In this document: in pieces, positions 1-10,074 of the stretch
Layout of the letters: every line of letters starts with the position of its first letter
How positions within the stretch are numbered: the stretch's first letter is position 1
NCBI GenBank assembly: GCA_963974445.1
Contig: CAXBDI010000081.1
Location: 1-18,475 of the forward strand
From: JACKII01 sp963974445
GTDB taxonomy: Bacteria > Pseudomonadota > Alphaproteobacteria > Bin95
Reading direction: 5' to 3'
Length of the DNA: 18,475 nucleotides
Position numbers and translations under genes: made by a program
The notes under the pieces: generated by a model
The model's input: only the letters and a program-made list of their open reading frames with translations
Database searches by the model: none
What the model was told of the DNA's origin: nothing

Positions 1-1465
1 GGCCGCGGTTGGTGTATTTCTTGGCGATGGAGATGACCAGGCGCAGGTTGGCCTCCACCATCTCCTTCTTCGCGCGGCCGGCCTCGCGTTCGCCCTGCTG
101 GACGGCTGTAACCATGGCGCGGAACTCGTCGAACGGCAGACCGACATTGTGGCAGATATCGACGATATCGCTGCGCAGTTCCTTGACCTCTTCCGCATGC
201 TGCTTGCAGAAGGCCTTCCACTCTTTCTTTTGGCTGATGGAGCGCAGCCATTTCGGGTCGGTCTCGCGCCCGCGCCAGTCCTTCAGGAAGGTTTCGCGGC
301 TGACATTGGCATCGAGGGCCAGCCGCAGAATGCGCCCTTCGACCGCCACCAACTGTTTGTTGCGGGCGTACAGATCGTCCATCAACTGTTCGATCTTGGT
401 GTTGTTCAGGCGAACCAGGCTCATGCGGTCGGCCATCGCCGCCTGCAAGTCTTCGTAGGTGCGGCGCGCCTCGTCGCTGAGCTGTTCGCCGCCCTCCATC
501 TCCGCCAGACGGGACTGTTGCAGGGCGATCAGGCCGGGTTGCAACTCCGCAACAGCGTTCAACGCCGATGTGACGCCCGGCAGCACGGCCTGCTCCATCG
601 CCGCGAGCGACAGGTTGTTGTCCGCATCGTCGTCATCGTCGTCCGAAGACTCGCTCGTGTCGGAGGATGACTCGTCGTCATTCTCGCTGTTGTCGTCGGC
701 ACGAACCTGGCCATTGGCGCCGTTTGTTGCGACGGGTTTGGCGCCATTTGCATGGCCATTGGTGTAGGCGGCGCCATTCCCTTTCGCGCCGGCAGCGCTA
801 CCGCCTTCGCCGTCCTTGCCGCCATCCTGTTGGGCGGCAGCGCCGTTGCCATTCGAGGCCGCAGCCGATCCATTACCCGCCGCCTGCAACGCCTGATCGG
901 CGCTCAAGGTCGCCTCCAGGTCGATGAATTCGCGCAGCATGATCTCGTTCGACTGCAGCCGGCGGCCCCATTCCGCAACGGACATAATCGACAACGGGCT
1001 GCGGTACAGCGCGGCGATCATTTTGATGCGCCCGGCCTCGATCCGCTTCGCAATGGCGATTTCGCCCTCGCGCGACAGCAGTTCTACCGAGCCCATTTCG
1101 CGCAGATACATGCGAACCGGATCGTCGGTCCGGCCGGTATCGTCATCGACATTGCCGCTGGCGGCCTTCGGTTCGTCTTCGCGCTCCGCCACCGCTGGCG
1201 TGGCGGGCGACGCGTCCTCTGCTTCTTCCGACTCCACGACATTGATGCCCAATTCGGACAGCATCGCCATGGTGTCTTCGATCTGTTCGGAAGAAACCTT
1301 CTCCGACGGCAGCGCCTGGTTCAACTCGTCATAGGTAACGAAGCCGCGTTCCTTGCCGCGTTTGACCAGCGCCTTGATCTGCGCGCTATCGTCAACGACC
1401 AAAGTATCCTGGGTCTCGTCGCGCGTTGTGGTCGCATCGCCGGTTTCTGCAGTTTTGGTCGCCAT
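1..1465 (-). CDS. rpoD: RNA polymerase primary sigma factor RpoD (sigma70), N-terminal 488 residues, 3' part outside the window
   Basis: This is the housekeeping sigma factor that directs RNA polymerase to most promoters. Reading starts at an ATG on the minus strand (MATKTAETGD) and runs off the window's left edge without a stop, so only about the first 488 residues are present. Region 1.1-like sequence is followed by region 1.2 near residues 112-145 (DPVRMYLREMGSVELLSREG). A non-conserved region follows, and the window ends inside region 2.1 (EANLRLVISIAKKYTNRG). Residues about 192-282 form a low-complexity stretch of Gly/Ala/Asn/Gln followed by an Asp/Ser/Glu run, including six consecutive Asp. 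The ribosome site is weak (GGGAC). The gene starts 37 nt after the dnaG stop, so it is probably co-transcribed with dnaG, as in the classical dnaG-rpoD arrangement. The identification is firm; DNA-binding regions 2.4 to 4 cannot be examined here. Confidence 0.96.
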   Translation of the reverse strand, partial: MATKTAETGDATTTRDETQDTLVVDDSAQIKALVKRGKERGFVTYDELNQALPSEKVSSEQIEDTMAMLSELGINVVESEEAEDASPATPAVAEREDEPKAASGNVDDDTGRTDDPVRMYLREMGSVELLSREGEIAIAKRIEAGRIKMIAALYRSPLSIMSVAEWGRRLQSNEIMLREFIDLEATLSADQALQAAGNGSAAASNGNGAAAQQDGGKDGEGGSAAGAKGNGAAYTNGHANGAKPVATNGANGQVRADDNSENDDESSSDTSESSDDDDDDADNNLSLAAMEQAVLPGVTSALNAVAELQPGLIALQQSRLAEMEGGEQLSDEARRTYEDLQAAMADRMSLVRLNNTKIEQLMDDLYARNKQLVAVEGRILRLALDANVSRETFLKDWRGRETDPKWLRSISQKKEWKAFCKQHAEEVKELRSDIVDICHNVGLPFDEFRAMVTAVQQGEREAGRAKKEMVEANLRLVISIAKKYTNRG

Positions 1466-1502
1466 TGATTTTTGTCCCGCGTTTTTCAAATTATCTGCGT
1501 CC

Positions 1503-3347
1503 TTAACCCTGGCTGTCCGTCAATCGCTGCCGCTCTACCGCGACGAGCCGGGTTAATCGGTCGTAGGCTCCGGTCTCGTCGTCTATTGTCGCCGCTTGAT
1601 GGCGCAAGTCTGCGTGCACACTGTCACTTTCCAACGATTGGAGCAAATTGGTCGCCGCATTGCGTGCCTCAACGATTGCATCCTCGCCTTCTGACGCCCT
1701 CATCGATATTGCAGATTGGCCCGCTGCTCGAGCCGACATCAGTGCCGCCGCCACATTATGCCCCATTTTGGAAGCGAGCGCGACACTGTCATTTAACTGT
1801 GATGCCAACTGCGCAGCGTCAAGGTCACTATGGGTCACAAGTACGCTTAAAATTTGGTTGCGCAAACTGTCAAGAGCCATGTCGCTTAACGGAATAGCGG
1901 CCAGGCGCTCCGCCATTTCTTCGGCTAGCGTTGGAAATAGCACCAGCAGGCCCAACAGGATCCGTTCGCGTTGTTGGGCCAGGCTGGCAGGATTCGGCCG
2001 CCGATTCGGTTTCAACCGGCGCGTGTCCGGGCCGAAGTCGCGGCGGCGGCTGGCATACAAAGGCCCCTGTGTCTGCGCGGCGCTGGCGGCGAAAACGGTC
2101 CGCAGGCGCTCCCGCATATCCTGATCGTAGTAGGTGCGGACGGTCTCGTCCTCGATTTGGCGGACGTGCGCGAGGACCGCGCGATGGAACGCCGCCCTGC
2201 GTTCGGGAGAGGTCGGGGCGTTGCGCTCCCACTCCGCCTGCCAGATCACGTCGGCCAGCGGTGTCGCGGCCTCGACGATGGCCTCGATCGCTTCTGTGCC
2301 GTGCTGTCGGACCAAGGTATCGGGATCTTCGCCCTGCGGCAGCATGGCGAAGCGCAACGATTTACCGGGTTTCAGCCCCGGCAAGGCCCGTTCCGCCGTG
2401 CGGACGCCGGCGGCCCGGCCGGCGCGGTCGCCGTCGAGGCAGAGGATGGGCTCTGCGGCAAGTGTCCACAGCAATCGGATCTGGTCCTCGCCGATGGCCG
2501 TCCCCAGCGGTGCGACCGCTTCGTTCATGCCGGACTGCGCCAACGCGATCACGTCCATGTAGCCTTCGACCACCAGCACGCGGCCGCTTTTATGGGCGGC
2601 CTCTCTGGCCGACGCGAGGCCATAGAGCACGGAGCCTTTGTGGAATACGGCAGACTCCGGCGAATTCAGGTATTTCGGCTGCGCCTCGCCCAGCGCCCGT
2701 CCGCCGAAGCCGACCACGTGACCCTGTCGGTCGGTGATCGGGAACATGACGCGGTCACGGAAATAGTCGAACGCGCGCCCGTCATCGCGCTGCTTCAGCA
2801 AGCCGGCGGCGGCCAATTGTTCGCCGGAAACGCCATCGCGGGCGAGGCCGGCGGCCAAACTGCCGGCGGCAGGCGGTGCATAGCCCAAACGGAAGCGCCG
2901 GATGGTGGCGTCGTCCAGCCCGCGCTCCTTCAGGTAAGCCATGGCATTGCGGCCAGCCGGCAGGCGCAATTGCTGCTCGAAATAGTCGGCGGCCAGCGCG
3001 ACGCAGTCCTGTAGGCTTTGCGCCTCACGGCGCCGCTCCGCCGCCTCGGGCCCCTCCGCCGGGATGTCCATCCCCGCCAGTTCAGCCACGGTCTCGACCG
3101 CCTCACGGAATGTCAGGCCCTCGACCTCCATCAGGAACGAGAACACGTCGCCATGCTTGCCGGAGGAGAAACAATGGTAGAAGCGCTTGTCGTCGTTCAC
3201 GAAGAATGACGGAGTTTTTTCCTTGTTGAACGGGCTGAGCCCAGCCCATTCCCGCCCCTGCTTGCGCAATTGCACGCGCCGGCGGACGATGTCGGATACC
3301 GGAATCCGGGTCCGAAGCTCGTCTAGAAAGTCGGCCGGTACAGTCAT
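1503..3347 (-). CDS. dnaG: DNA primase DnaG
   Basis: Primase synthesises the RNA primers for lagging-strand replication and works with the DnaB helicase. The chosen ATG (MTVPADFLDEL) gives 614 residues; an in-frame GTG two codons upstream, ending at 3353, is possible. Neither start has a strong ribosome site; GAGTG lies close before the ATG. The N-terminal CHC2-type domain spans about residues 1-95, but only C59 of the four usual zinc ligands remains (S38, N41 and S62 occupy the others). The catalytic TOPRIM domain has E261 in VVEGYMDV and D305/D307 in LDGDRAG. The C-terminal helicase-interaction part, from about residue 420, is more variable, as usual in the family. Length is normal for DnaG. 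The gene follows yqeY by about 160 nt and precedes rpoD by 37 nt on the same strand. Confidence 0.97.
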   Translation of the reverse strand: MTVPADFLDELRTRIPVSDIVRRRVQLRKQGREWAGLSPFNKEKTPSFFVNDDKRFYHCFSSGKHGDVFSFLMEVEGLTFREAVETVAELAGMDIPAEGPEAAERRREAQSLQDCVALAADYFEQQLRLPAGRNAMAYLKERGLDDATIRRFRLGYAPPAAGSLAAGLARDGVSGEQLAAAGLLKQRDDGRAFDYFRDRVMFPITDRQGHVVGFGGRALGEAQPKYLNSPESAVFHKGSVLYGLASAREAAHKSGRVLVVEGYMDVIALAQSGMNEAVAPLGTAIGEDQIRLLWTLAAEPILCLDGDRAGRAAGVRTAERALPGLKPGKSLRFAMLPQGEDPDTLVRQHGTEAIEAIVEAATPLADVIWQAEWERNAPTSPERRAAFHRAVLAHVRQIEDETVRTYYDQDMRERLRTVFAASAAQTQGPLYASRRRDFGPDTRRLKPNRRPNPASLAQQRERILLGLLVLFPTLAEEMAERLAAIPLSDMALDSLRNQILSVLVTHSDLDAAQLASQLNDSVALASKMGHNVAAALMSARAAGQSAISMRASEGEDAIVEARNAATNLLQSLESDSVHADLRHQAATIDDETGAYDRLTRLVAVERQRLTDSQG

Positions 3348-3353
3348 CAGCAC

Positions 3354-3507
3354 TCACTAGTGGCGCCGCCGAAGCAGCGGGTTTGCCAGGGTTCGGCACA
3401 TCGTTCGAGCAAGCCGGATCGGCCCGCACGCAGGTTTCTCTCTAACGTCTATAGCATCTCCCGAGGGAAAAGGGGCGATAAGCGGCGCATGATCGATTGG
3501 GCGCCGG
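3354..3507. other. yqeY-dnaG intergenic spacer
   Basis: A 154-base gap between two genes that both read leftward. It is long enough to hold a dnaG promoter. On the minus strand a TATAGA hexamer at 3450-3455 could act as a -10 box, but I find no convincing -35 at the right distance. There is no clear terminator hairpin with a T run, so read-through from yqeY into dnaG is plausible. Confidence 0.4.
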
Positions 3508-3963
3508 CTAGTTCAGCCGGGATTTGGCGACGGCGCTTGCCCGGCCGAAATCCATCACGCCCGCATAGCGCTCGCGCAAGGCGGCCATCAGTGGGCCCAT
3601 ATCTTTCATACTCGAAGCGCCAATCTCGGCAATCACCCCGTCGACGGCGCTTTTCACCTCGTCGTCGCTCAGTTGTTGCGGCAGAAACCCTTCGATGATC
3701 TCGATCTCGTCGCGCTCCTGCTGCGCCAGTTCAAGGCGCCCGCCTTCCTCATACATTCTGATGGATTCCTGGCGCTGTTTGATCATTTTCTGCATCAATT
3801 GCATGATCTCGTCATCGCTGACGCCGTCGGTGATGCCGTCGGAGCGTGCCGCGATATCGCGGTCCTTGATGGCGGCAGTGATCAGACGCAGCGTTGACAC
3901 AGCATGCGGGTCTTTCGCACGCATCGCATCTTTCAAGTTTTGTGACACCTGGTTACGCAACAT
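3508..3963 (-). CDS. GatB/YqeY domain protein
   Basis: A 151-residue protein of the YqeY family, which resembles the C-terminal tRNA-binding tail of the amidotransferase subunit GatB but stands alone. Its precise job is not settled; a role linked to tRNA or aminoacylation is usually assumed. Family signatures are visible: the N-terminal RNQVSQNLKDAMRAKD segment, LRLITAAIKDRDIA near residues 25-38, the helical MIKQRQESIRMYEEGGR near 60-76, and EIIEGFLPQQLSDDEV near 88-103. The length is typical. The start is supported by AAGGAG about 9 nt before the ATG. In many alphaproteobacteria this gene sits just upstream of dnaG and divergent from carA, as here, so it may belong to the same transcription unit as dnaG-rpoD. 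Confidence 0.93.
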   Translation of the reverse strand: MLRNQVSQNLKDAMRAKDPHAVSTLRLITAAIKDRDIAARSDGITDGVSDDEIMQLMQKMIKQRQESIRMYEEGGRLELAQQERDEIEIIEGFLPQQLSDDEVKSAVDGVIAEIGASSMKDMGPLMAALRERYAGVMDFGRASAVAKSRLN

Positions 3964-4101
3964 TGTGAATGTCTCCTTGCCGCGGCGACCGGCTCAGTGG
4001 GGGTAGGGTGCCGGCGCAGCCTGTTTGGTGAGCCTTTGGAGGACATTTCGTCCAACTCTCTAACCCATTGTTTTATAGTCATTTATAACGCAGTGTGCGC
4101 C

Positions 4102-4130
4102 TTGACGTTTCTGCGCTGATCGCCTATCAA
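4102..4130 (+). promoter_or_regulatory. Predicted sigma70-type promoter of carAB
   Basis: TTGACG (4102-4107) and TATCAA (4125-4130) are separated by exactly 17 bases, matching the TTGACA-N17-TATAAT consensus at five and four of six positions. Transcription would start near 4137, giving a leader of about 127 bases before the carA ATG. Inferred from sequence only. Confidence 0.6.
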
Positions 4131-4161
4131 ACCCGTCTAGCTAACGAGTTCGGAACACCCT

Positions 4162-4171
4162 CTCATATGAG
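4162..4171. repeat. 10-base perfect palindrome in the carA leader
   Basis: CTCATATGAG reads the same on both strands and lies about 25 bases after the predicted start of carA transcription. The flanks add only a partial CC/GG extension. It could be a small operator half-site pair or simply chance. Confidence 0.35.
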
Positions 4172-4187
4172 GGGACGCGCCTGATCG

Positions 4188-4248
4188 TCAAGCGAGGTGA
4201 AACTGAATCGGTTTTGCCGCTCAGTGGCAACCGTTAACCTCGCTTTGA
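4188..4248 (+). promoter_or_regulatory. Nested hairpin in the carA 5' leader
   Basis: Outer arms AAGCGAGGT (4190-4198) and ACCTCGCTT (4237-4245) pair perfectly over 9 bp, and TCA/TGA extends them past one bulged T. Inside, TTGCC (4214-4218) and GGCAA (4226-4230) form a second stem with a 7-base loop, with GG/CC able to extend it. The structure ends 7 bases before the GAAGG ribosome site (4255-4259) and 15 before the ATG, so it could affect translation initiation or early elongation. No T run follows, so it is not a standard intrinsic terminator. Confidence 0.5.
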
Positions 4249-4263
4249 CCCGACGAAGGTCCG

Positions 4264-5451
4264 ATGTCTAATATTGAACATTCCGCTGCGCCGCTTGCCG
4301 GCGTTACACAGCCGCGCGGCGCGACGGCTGCGCTCGTCCTGGCCGATGGGTCGGTGTTTTGGGGCAAAGGCCTGGGTGCGACCGGCCAGACGGTTGGCGA
4401 GGTCTGCTTCAATACGGCGATGACCGGCTATCAGGAGATCATGACCGATCCGTCTTTCGCCGGTCAGATCATCACCTTTACCTTTCCCCACATCGGCAAT
4501 GTCGGTGCGAATGCCGAGGATGTCGAGACGCTGACACCGGCGACGCGCGGTTGCGTGTTGCGGATGGATATTACCGAGCCGTCGAACTTCCGCGCGGCGG
4601 AGCACCTCGACGCCTGGCTCGCCCGCCACGGCGTCATTGGAATCGCCGGCATCGATACCCGCCGCCTGACCCGCCGCATCCGCGATGGCGGCGCGCCCTC
4701 CGGCGTTATCGTTCATGCCAAGGACGGCGCGTTGGATATCGCAGGCGCCTTGGCCGAGGCTAAAGCGTGGCCGGGATTGCAGGGCATGGACCTGACGGGC
4801 GAGGTTTCGTGCACGCAAACCTATGCATGGAGCGAGACGCCCTGGCAGCTGGGCCTCGGGTATGGCTTGCAGGAGCACCCGGAAAGGCACGTGGTTGCAA
4901 TCGATTATGGCGCCAAGCGCAACATCCTGCGCCGGCTGGCCGGTGCCGGCTGCCGTGTCACCGTTGTGCCGGCACTGTCGACGGCACACGAGATCATGGC
5001 GCACCAGCCGGATGGCCTGTTCCTCGCCAACGGCCCCGGCGACCCGGCGGCTACGGCGGAGCACGCAGTCCCGACCTTGCAAGCCCTGCTGGCCAAGAAC
5101 CTGCCCACCTTCGGCATCTGCCTCGGCCATCAATTGCTGGCGCTGGCGCTGGGGGCGAAGAGCCACAAAATGGCCATCGGCCACCGCGGCGCCAACCATC
5201 CGGTCAAGGACCTGGTGACCGGCAAGGTGGAAATCACCAGCCAAAACCACGGCTTCGTCATCGACACCGATACGCTGCCCAAGGGCGTCAGCGCGACGCA
5301 TGTCTCGCTGTTCGATGGCTCGCTGGAGGGCCTCCAGGTCGAGGGGCGACCGGTGTTCTCGGTGCAATACCATCCCGAGGCGTCGCCCGGTCCGCACGAC
5401 AGCCATTATCTGTTCCAGCGTTTCATTCAAGCCATCGATCAGGCGGGCTAG
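4264..5451 (+). CDS. carA: Carbamoyl-phosphate synthase small (glutaminase) subunit CarA
   Basis: CarA hydrolyses glutamine and passes ammonia through a tunnel to CarB, for carbamoyl phosphate used in pyrimidine and arginine synthesis. The protein has 395 residues, normal for the family. The N-terminal CPSase domain (about residues 20-155) includes GEVCFNTAMTGYQEIMTDPS and GIAGIDTRRLTRRIRD. The C-terminal class I glutamine amidotransferase domain starts near residue 208 and carries a complete triad: nucleophile C286 in FGICLGHQ, and H370 and E372 in QYHPEASPGP. The ATG is preceded by GAAGG at suitable distance. A short extension of about 20 residues precedes the conserved domain. The stop lies 7 nt before carB, so the two subunits are co-expressed. 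The leader carries a promoter and a hairpin. Confidence 0.98.
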   Translation: MSNIEHSAAPLAGVTQPRGATAALVLADGSVFWGKGLGATGQTVGEVCFNTAMTGYQEIMTDPSFAGQIITFTFPHIGNVGANAEDVETLTPATRGCVLRMDITEPSNFRAAEHLDAWLARHGVIGIAGIDTRRLTRRIRDGGAPSGVIVHAKDGALDIAGALAEAKAWPGLQGMDLTGEVSCTQTYAWSETPWQLGLGYGLQEHPERHVVAIDYGAKRNILRRLAGAGCRVTVVPALSTAHEIMAHQPDGLFLANGPGDPAATAEHAVPTLQALLAKNLPTFGICLGHQLLALALGAKSHKMAIGHRGANHPVKDLVTGKVEITSQNHGFVIDTDTLPKGVSATHVSLFDGSLEGLQVEGRPVFSVQYHPEASPGPHDSHYLFQRFIQAIDQAG

Positions 5452-5458
5452 AGCTTCC

Positions 5459-8713
<3,255 letters not shown>

Positions 8714-8842
8714 GTTGCGGTACGCAATGGAACCACGCCTCCACACAAATGATTAGTAACGGATGGGGCGTAGAGAACAGGTATGATTAAGGTGGCGGGC
8801 GAGCGATGGCTCCGCTCGCCCTAACGCTTTGGAGTTGTATGC
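8714..8842. other. carB-greA intergenic region with greA leader
   Basis: A 129-base gap. Just after the carB stop is TTGCG-GTA-CGCAA (8715-8727), a small 5-bp inverted repeat. TATGAT at 8782-8787 is a good -10-like hexamer but lacks a clear -35. A strong hairpin at 8797-8821 follows, and then the greA ribosome site GGAG at 8831-8834. Confidence 0.4.
8797..8821 (+). promoter_or_regulatory. Strong hairpin in the greA 5' leader
   Basis: GGGCGAGCG (8797-8805) and CGCTCGCCC (8813-8821) form a perfect 9-bp GC-rich stem with a 7-base loop. It is followed by TAACGCTTT rather than a T run, and by the greA ribosome site 10 bases downstream. It could be a leader hairpin controlling greA or an end-protecting structure for carAB transcripts; the lack of a T tract argues against a simple intrinsic terminator. 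Confidence 0.5.
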
Positions 8843-9319
8843 ATGGATAAGGTTCCCATGACACCCGGCGGCCACAAACGGCTGGCGGAGGAATTGCGGC
8901 GTTTGAAGGCCGAGGATCGTCCAGCGGTGATCCGGGCGATTGCGGAGGCGCGCGCGCATGGGGATTTGTCGGAAAACGCCGAATATCATGCCGCCAAGGA
9001 CAAACAAGCCTTTATCGAAGGCCGGATCGCGGAGTTGGAGGACAAGACCAGCCGCGCCGAAATCATCAATCCGGTGCAGATGGCCGGGACATCCAGCGTA
9101 AAGTTCGGCGCCACCGTGAAAATCCTCGACGAGGATACGGAGGAGGAGTCGATCTTTCAGATCGTCGGCGCCGACGAGTCGGATATCGACAACGGCCGGA
9201 TTTCGGTCACCTCGCCGATGGCCCGCGCCTTGATCGGCAAGGAGGCCGGCGATCAGGTGGAGGTCAATGCCCCTTCCGGCTCGCGGTTTTATGAGATCGT
9301 GAACGTAGAGTATGTCTGA
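8843..9319 (+). CDS. greA: Transcription elongation factor GreA
   Basis: GreA enters the RNA polymerase secondary channel and stimulates cleavage of backtracked transcripts. The 158-residue product has the family's usual length and two-domain layout. An N-terminal antiparallel coiled coil covers about residues 1-77 and carries the acidic tip DLSENAEY with D41 and E44, the residues that position the catalytic metal. A C-terminal FKBP-like domain follows from about residue 82 (VKFGATVKILDED, YQIVG-like FQIVGADESD, ISVTSPMARALIGKEAGD). The start is supported by GGAG 8 nt before the ATG. It follows carB in the same direction after a 129-base gap with a strong hairpin; carAB-greA order is common in alphaproteobacteria. 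Confidence 0.98.
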   Translation: MDKVPMTPGGHKRLAEELRRLKAEDRPAVIRAIAEARAHGDLSENAEYHAAKDKQAFIEGRIAELEDKTSRAEIINPVQMAGTSSVKFGATVKILDEDTEEESIFQIVGADESDIDNGRISVTSPMARALIGKEAGDQVEVNAPSGSRFYEIVNVEYV

Positions 9320-9350
9320 GCCCCACGGGTGAGGGCAGGGGAGGCGCAGC

Positions 9351-9725
9351 GTGCCCGACTATTCCGGCGGTTGCCATTGCGGCGCAGTCCGATTGACCGT
9401 TCACAAGGAAGAGCCGATCAGCTCCGCGGTCGAGTGCGACTGCTCGCTTTGCACAAAAAAAGGCATTCTGCTCGTCGGCGTGGAGGAATCGGAACTGGAA
9501 CTGGTACAAGGCAAGGAGGCGTTGTCACTCTATCAGTTCGGCAGCAAGACAGCGCACCACTGGTTTTGCAAAAATTGCGGAATCCATGTTTTCAACCGGC
9601 CGCGCAACAATCCGGAGCGCTATGCTGTCAACGTCCGTTGCCTGGATGACTTCGCGGCGCTGCGTCCGACCCTGACCATCGTGCCGTTCGACGGCCAGAA
9701 TCACCCGAAAGACCGGCAGGGCTAG
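9351..9725 (+). CDS. GFA/CENP-V domain zinc protein
   Basis: A 124-residue protein of the GFA (glutathione-dependent formaldehyde-activating enzyme-like)/CENP-V family. Zinc-binding cysteines appear in the family order: C8 and C10 in GGCHCGAVR, C29, C31 and C34 in CDCSLCTKKG, and C73 and C76 in FCKNCGIH. Many members have no proven substrate, and the original formaldehyde-glutathione role does not extend safely to all of them, so no specific reaction is assigned. The start is a GTG, chosen because GGGGAGG lies just upstream at good spacing and the conserved motif begins at residue 6. It lies 31 nt after greA in the same direction and may be read from the same transcript. It is the last intact gene before the accessory-looking stretch. 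Confidence 0.9.
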   Translation: MPDYSGGCHCGAVRLTVHKEEPISSAVECDCSLCTKKGILLVGVEESELELVQGKEALSLYQFGSKTAHHWFCKNCGIHVFNRPRNNPERYAVNVRCLDDFAALRPTLTIVPFDGQNHPKDRQG

Positions 9726-9799
9726 CATGCCCTACAAGACCTTCGGCTTCACGTCCGGGCAGGTCATGATGCGCGCGTCCGGCAGTACCCGGCCAATGC

Positions 9800-9923
9800 C
9801 TGAAGATCATCGAGATCGCCAAGGACCGGGCGGTGCGTCGCGTTCGGCCGGAAGATCACCGAGTTCCAGGCGATTGCCCGCAAGTTCGCCGAGATGCAGA
9901 TGATGACGGCGGCGGCATGTTAG
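9800..9923 (+). pseudogene. Frameshifted remnant of an acyl-CoA dehydrogenase
   Basis: One frame from 9800 reads LKIIEIAKDRAVRR and then loses similarity; the adjacent frame from 9840 continues AFGRKITEFQAIARKFAEMQ and stops at 9921-9923. Joined, they match the acyl-CoA dehydrogenase pattern in which a helix ending ...A.ER.....FG is followed by R/K.I.EFQAI..KLA.M. A one-base shift near 9836-9842 separates the halves. Nothing recognisable of the rest of such an enzyme (about 380 residues) is present. An ATG at 9727 opens a 58-codon frame through the remnant, but its product is not recognisable. The match is from pattern memory only. Confidence 0.5.
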
Positions 9924-10074
9924 CGTCGATTCAGGCTAGCACTCTTTTGTTTCGCTCGCGCCACTAGCTGAGGACGGCAAATCGGTGTTTTCTGCAGGAT
10001 CCTTCCTCGACGCCGTCACTGAGGCAACGGTGCGCCGGGCTTGACCCGGGATCGGGGAAAGGTGGAGCCTTGGA
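9924..10074. other. Intergenic region between converging genes
   Basis: About 150 bases between the dehydrogenase remnant and the stop of the DUF35 gene. The only structure I see is the short palindrome at 10035-10049. No gene or T-rich terminator is evident. Confidence 0.5.
10034..10050. repeat. Short dispersed-type palindrome (REP-like)
   Basis: GCCGGGCTTGACCCGGG contains CCGGG (10035-10039) and CCCGG (10045-10049) around a CTTGA loop. Sequences of this form are abundant between genes in many alphaproteobacterial genomes (from memory). On the minus strand it lies just past the end of the DUF35 gene, so it may cap that transcript's 3' end. Confidence 0.55.

Larger units (their letters stand above)
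3964..4263. other. Divergent yqeY/carA control region
   Basis: A 300-base non-coding region separating two oppositely transcribed units. The carA side holds a good promoter (4102-4130), a 10-base palindrome (4162-4171) and a nested hairpin (4188-4248) ending next to the carA ribosome site. The yqeY side is AT-rich around 4066-4088 (two overlapping chances for a TATAAA -10 on the minus strand), but no matching -35 is clear. An imperfect TTGGA...TCCAA inverted repeat at 4036-4055 would lie in the yqeY leader. Confidence 0.6.

Noticed and set aside
4066..4130. A mirror-image yqeY promoter using the reverse of the carA -35/-10 boxes
   Set aside because: The reverse strand gives TTGATA then CGTCAA, which is not a -10; the AT-rich TATAAA boxes nearby lack a -35 at 16-18 bases.
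4167..4184. Possible five-codon leader peptide (ATG to TGA) before carA
   Set aside because: No ribosome site, no run of regulatory codons such as Arg repeats, and too short to separate from chance.
5300..5458. Upstream extension of CarB into carA
   Set aside because: The extra residues are carA read in another frame; the ATG at 5459 matches the family N-terminus.
8715..8727. Terminator directly after carB from TTGCG/CGCAA
   Set aside because: The stem is only 5 bp with a 3-base loop and has no following T run.
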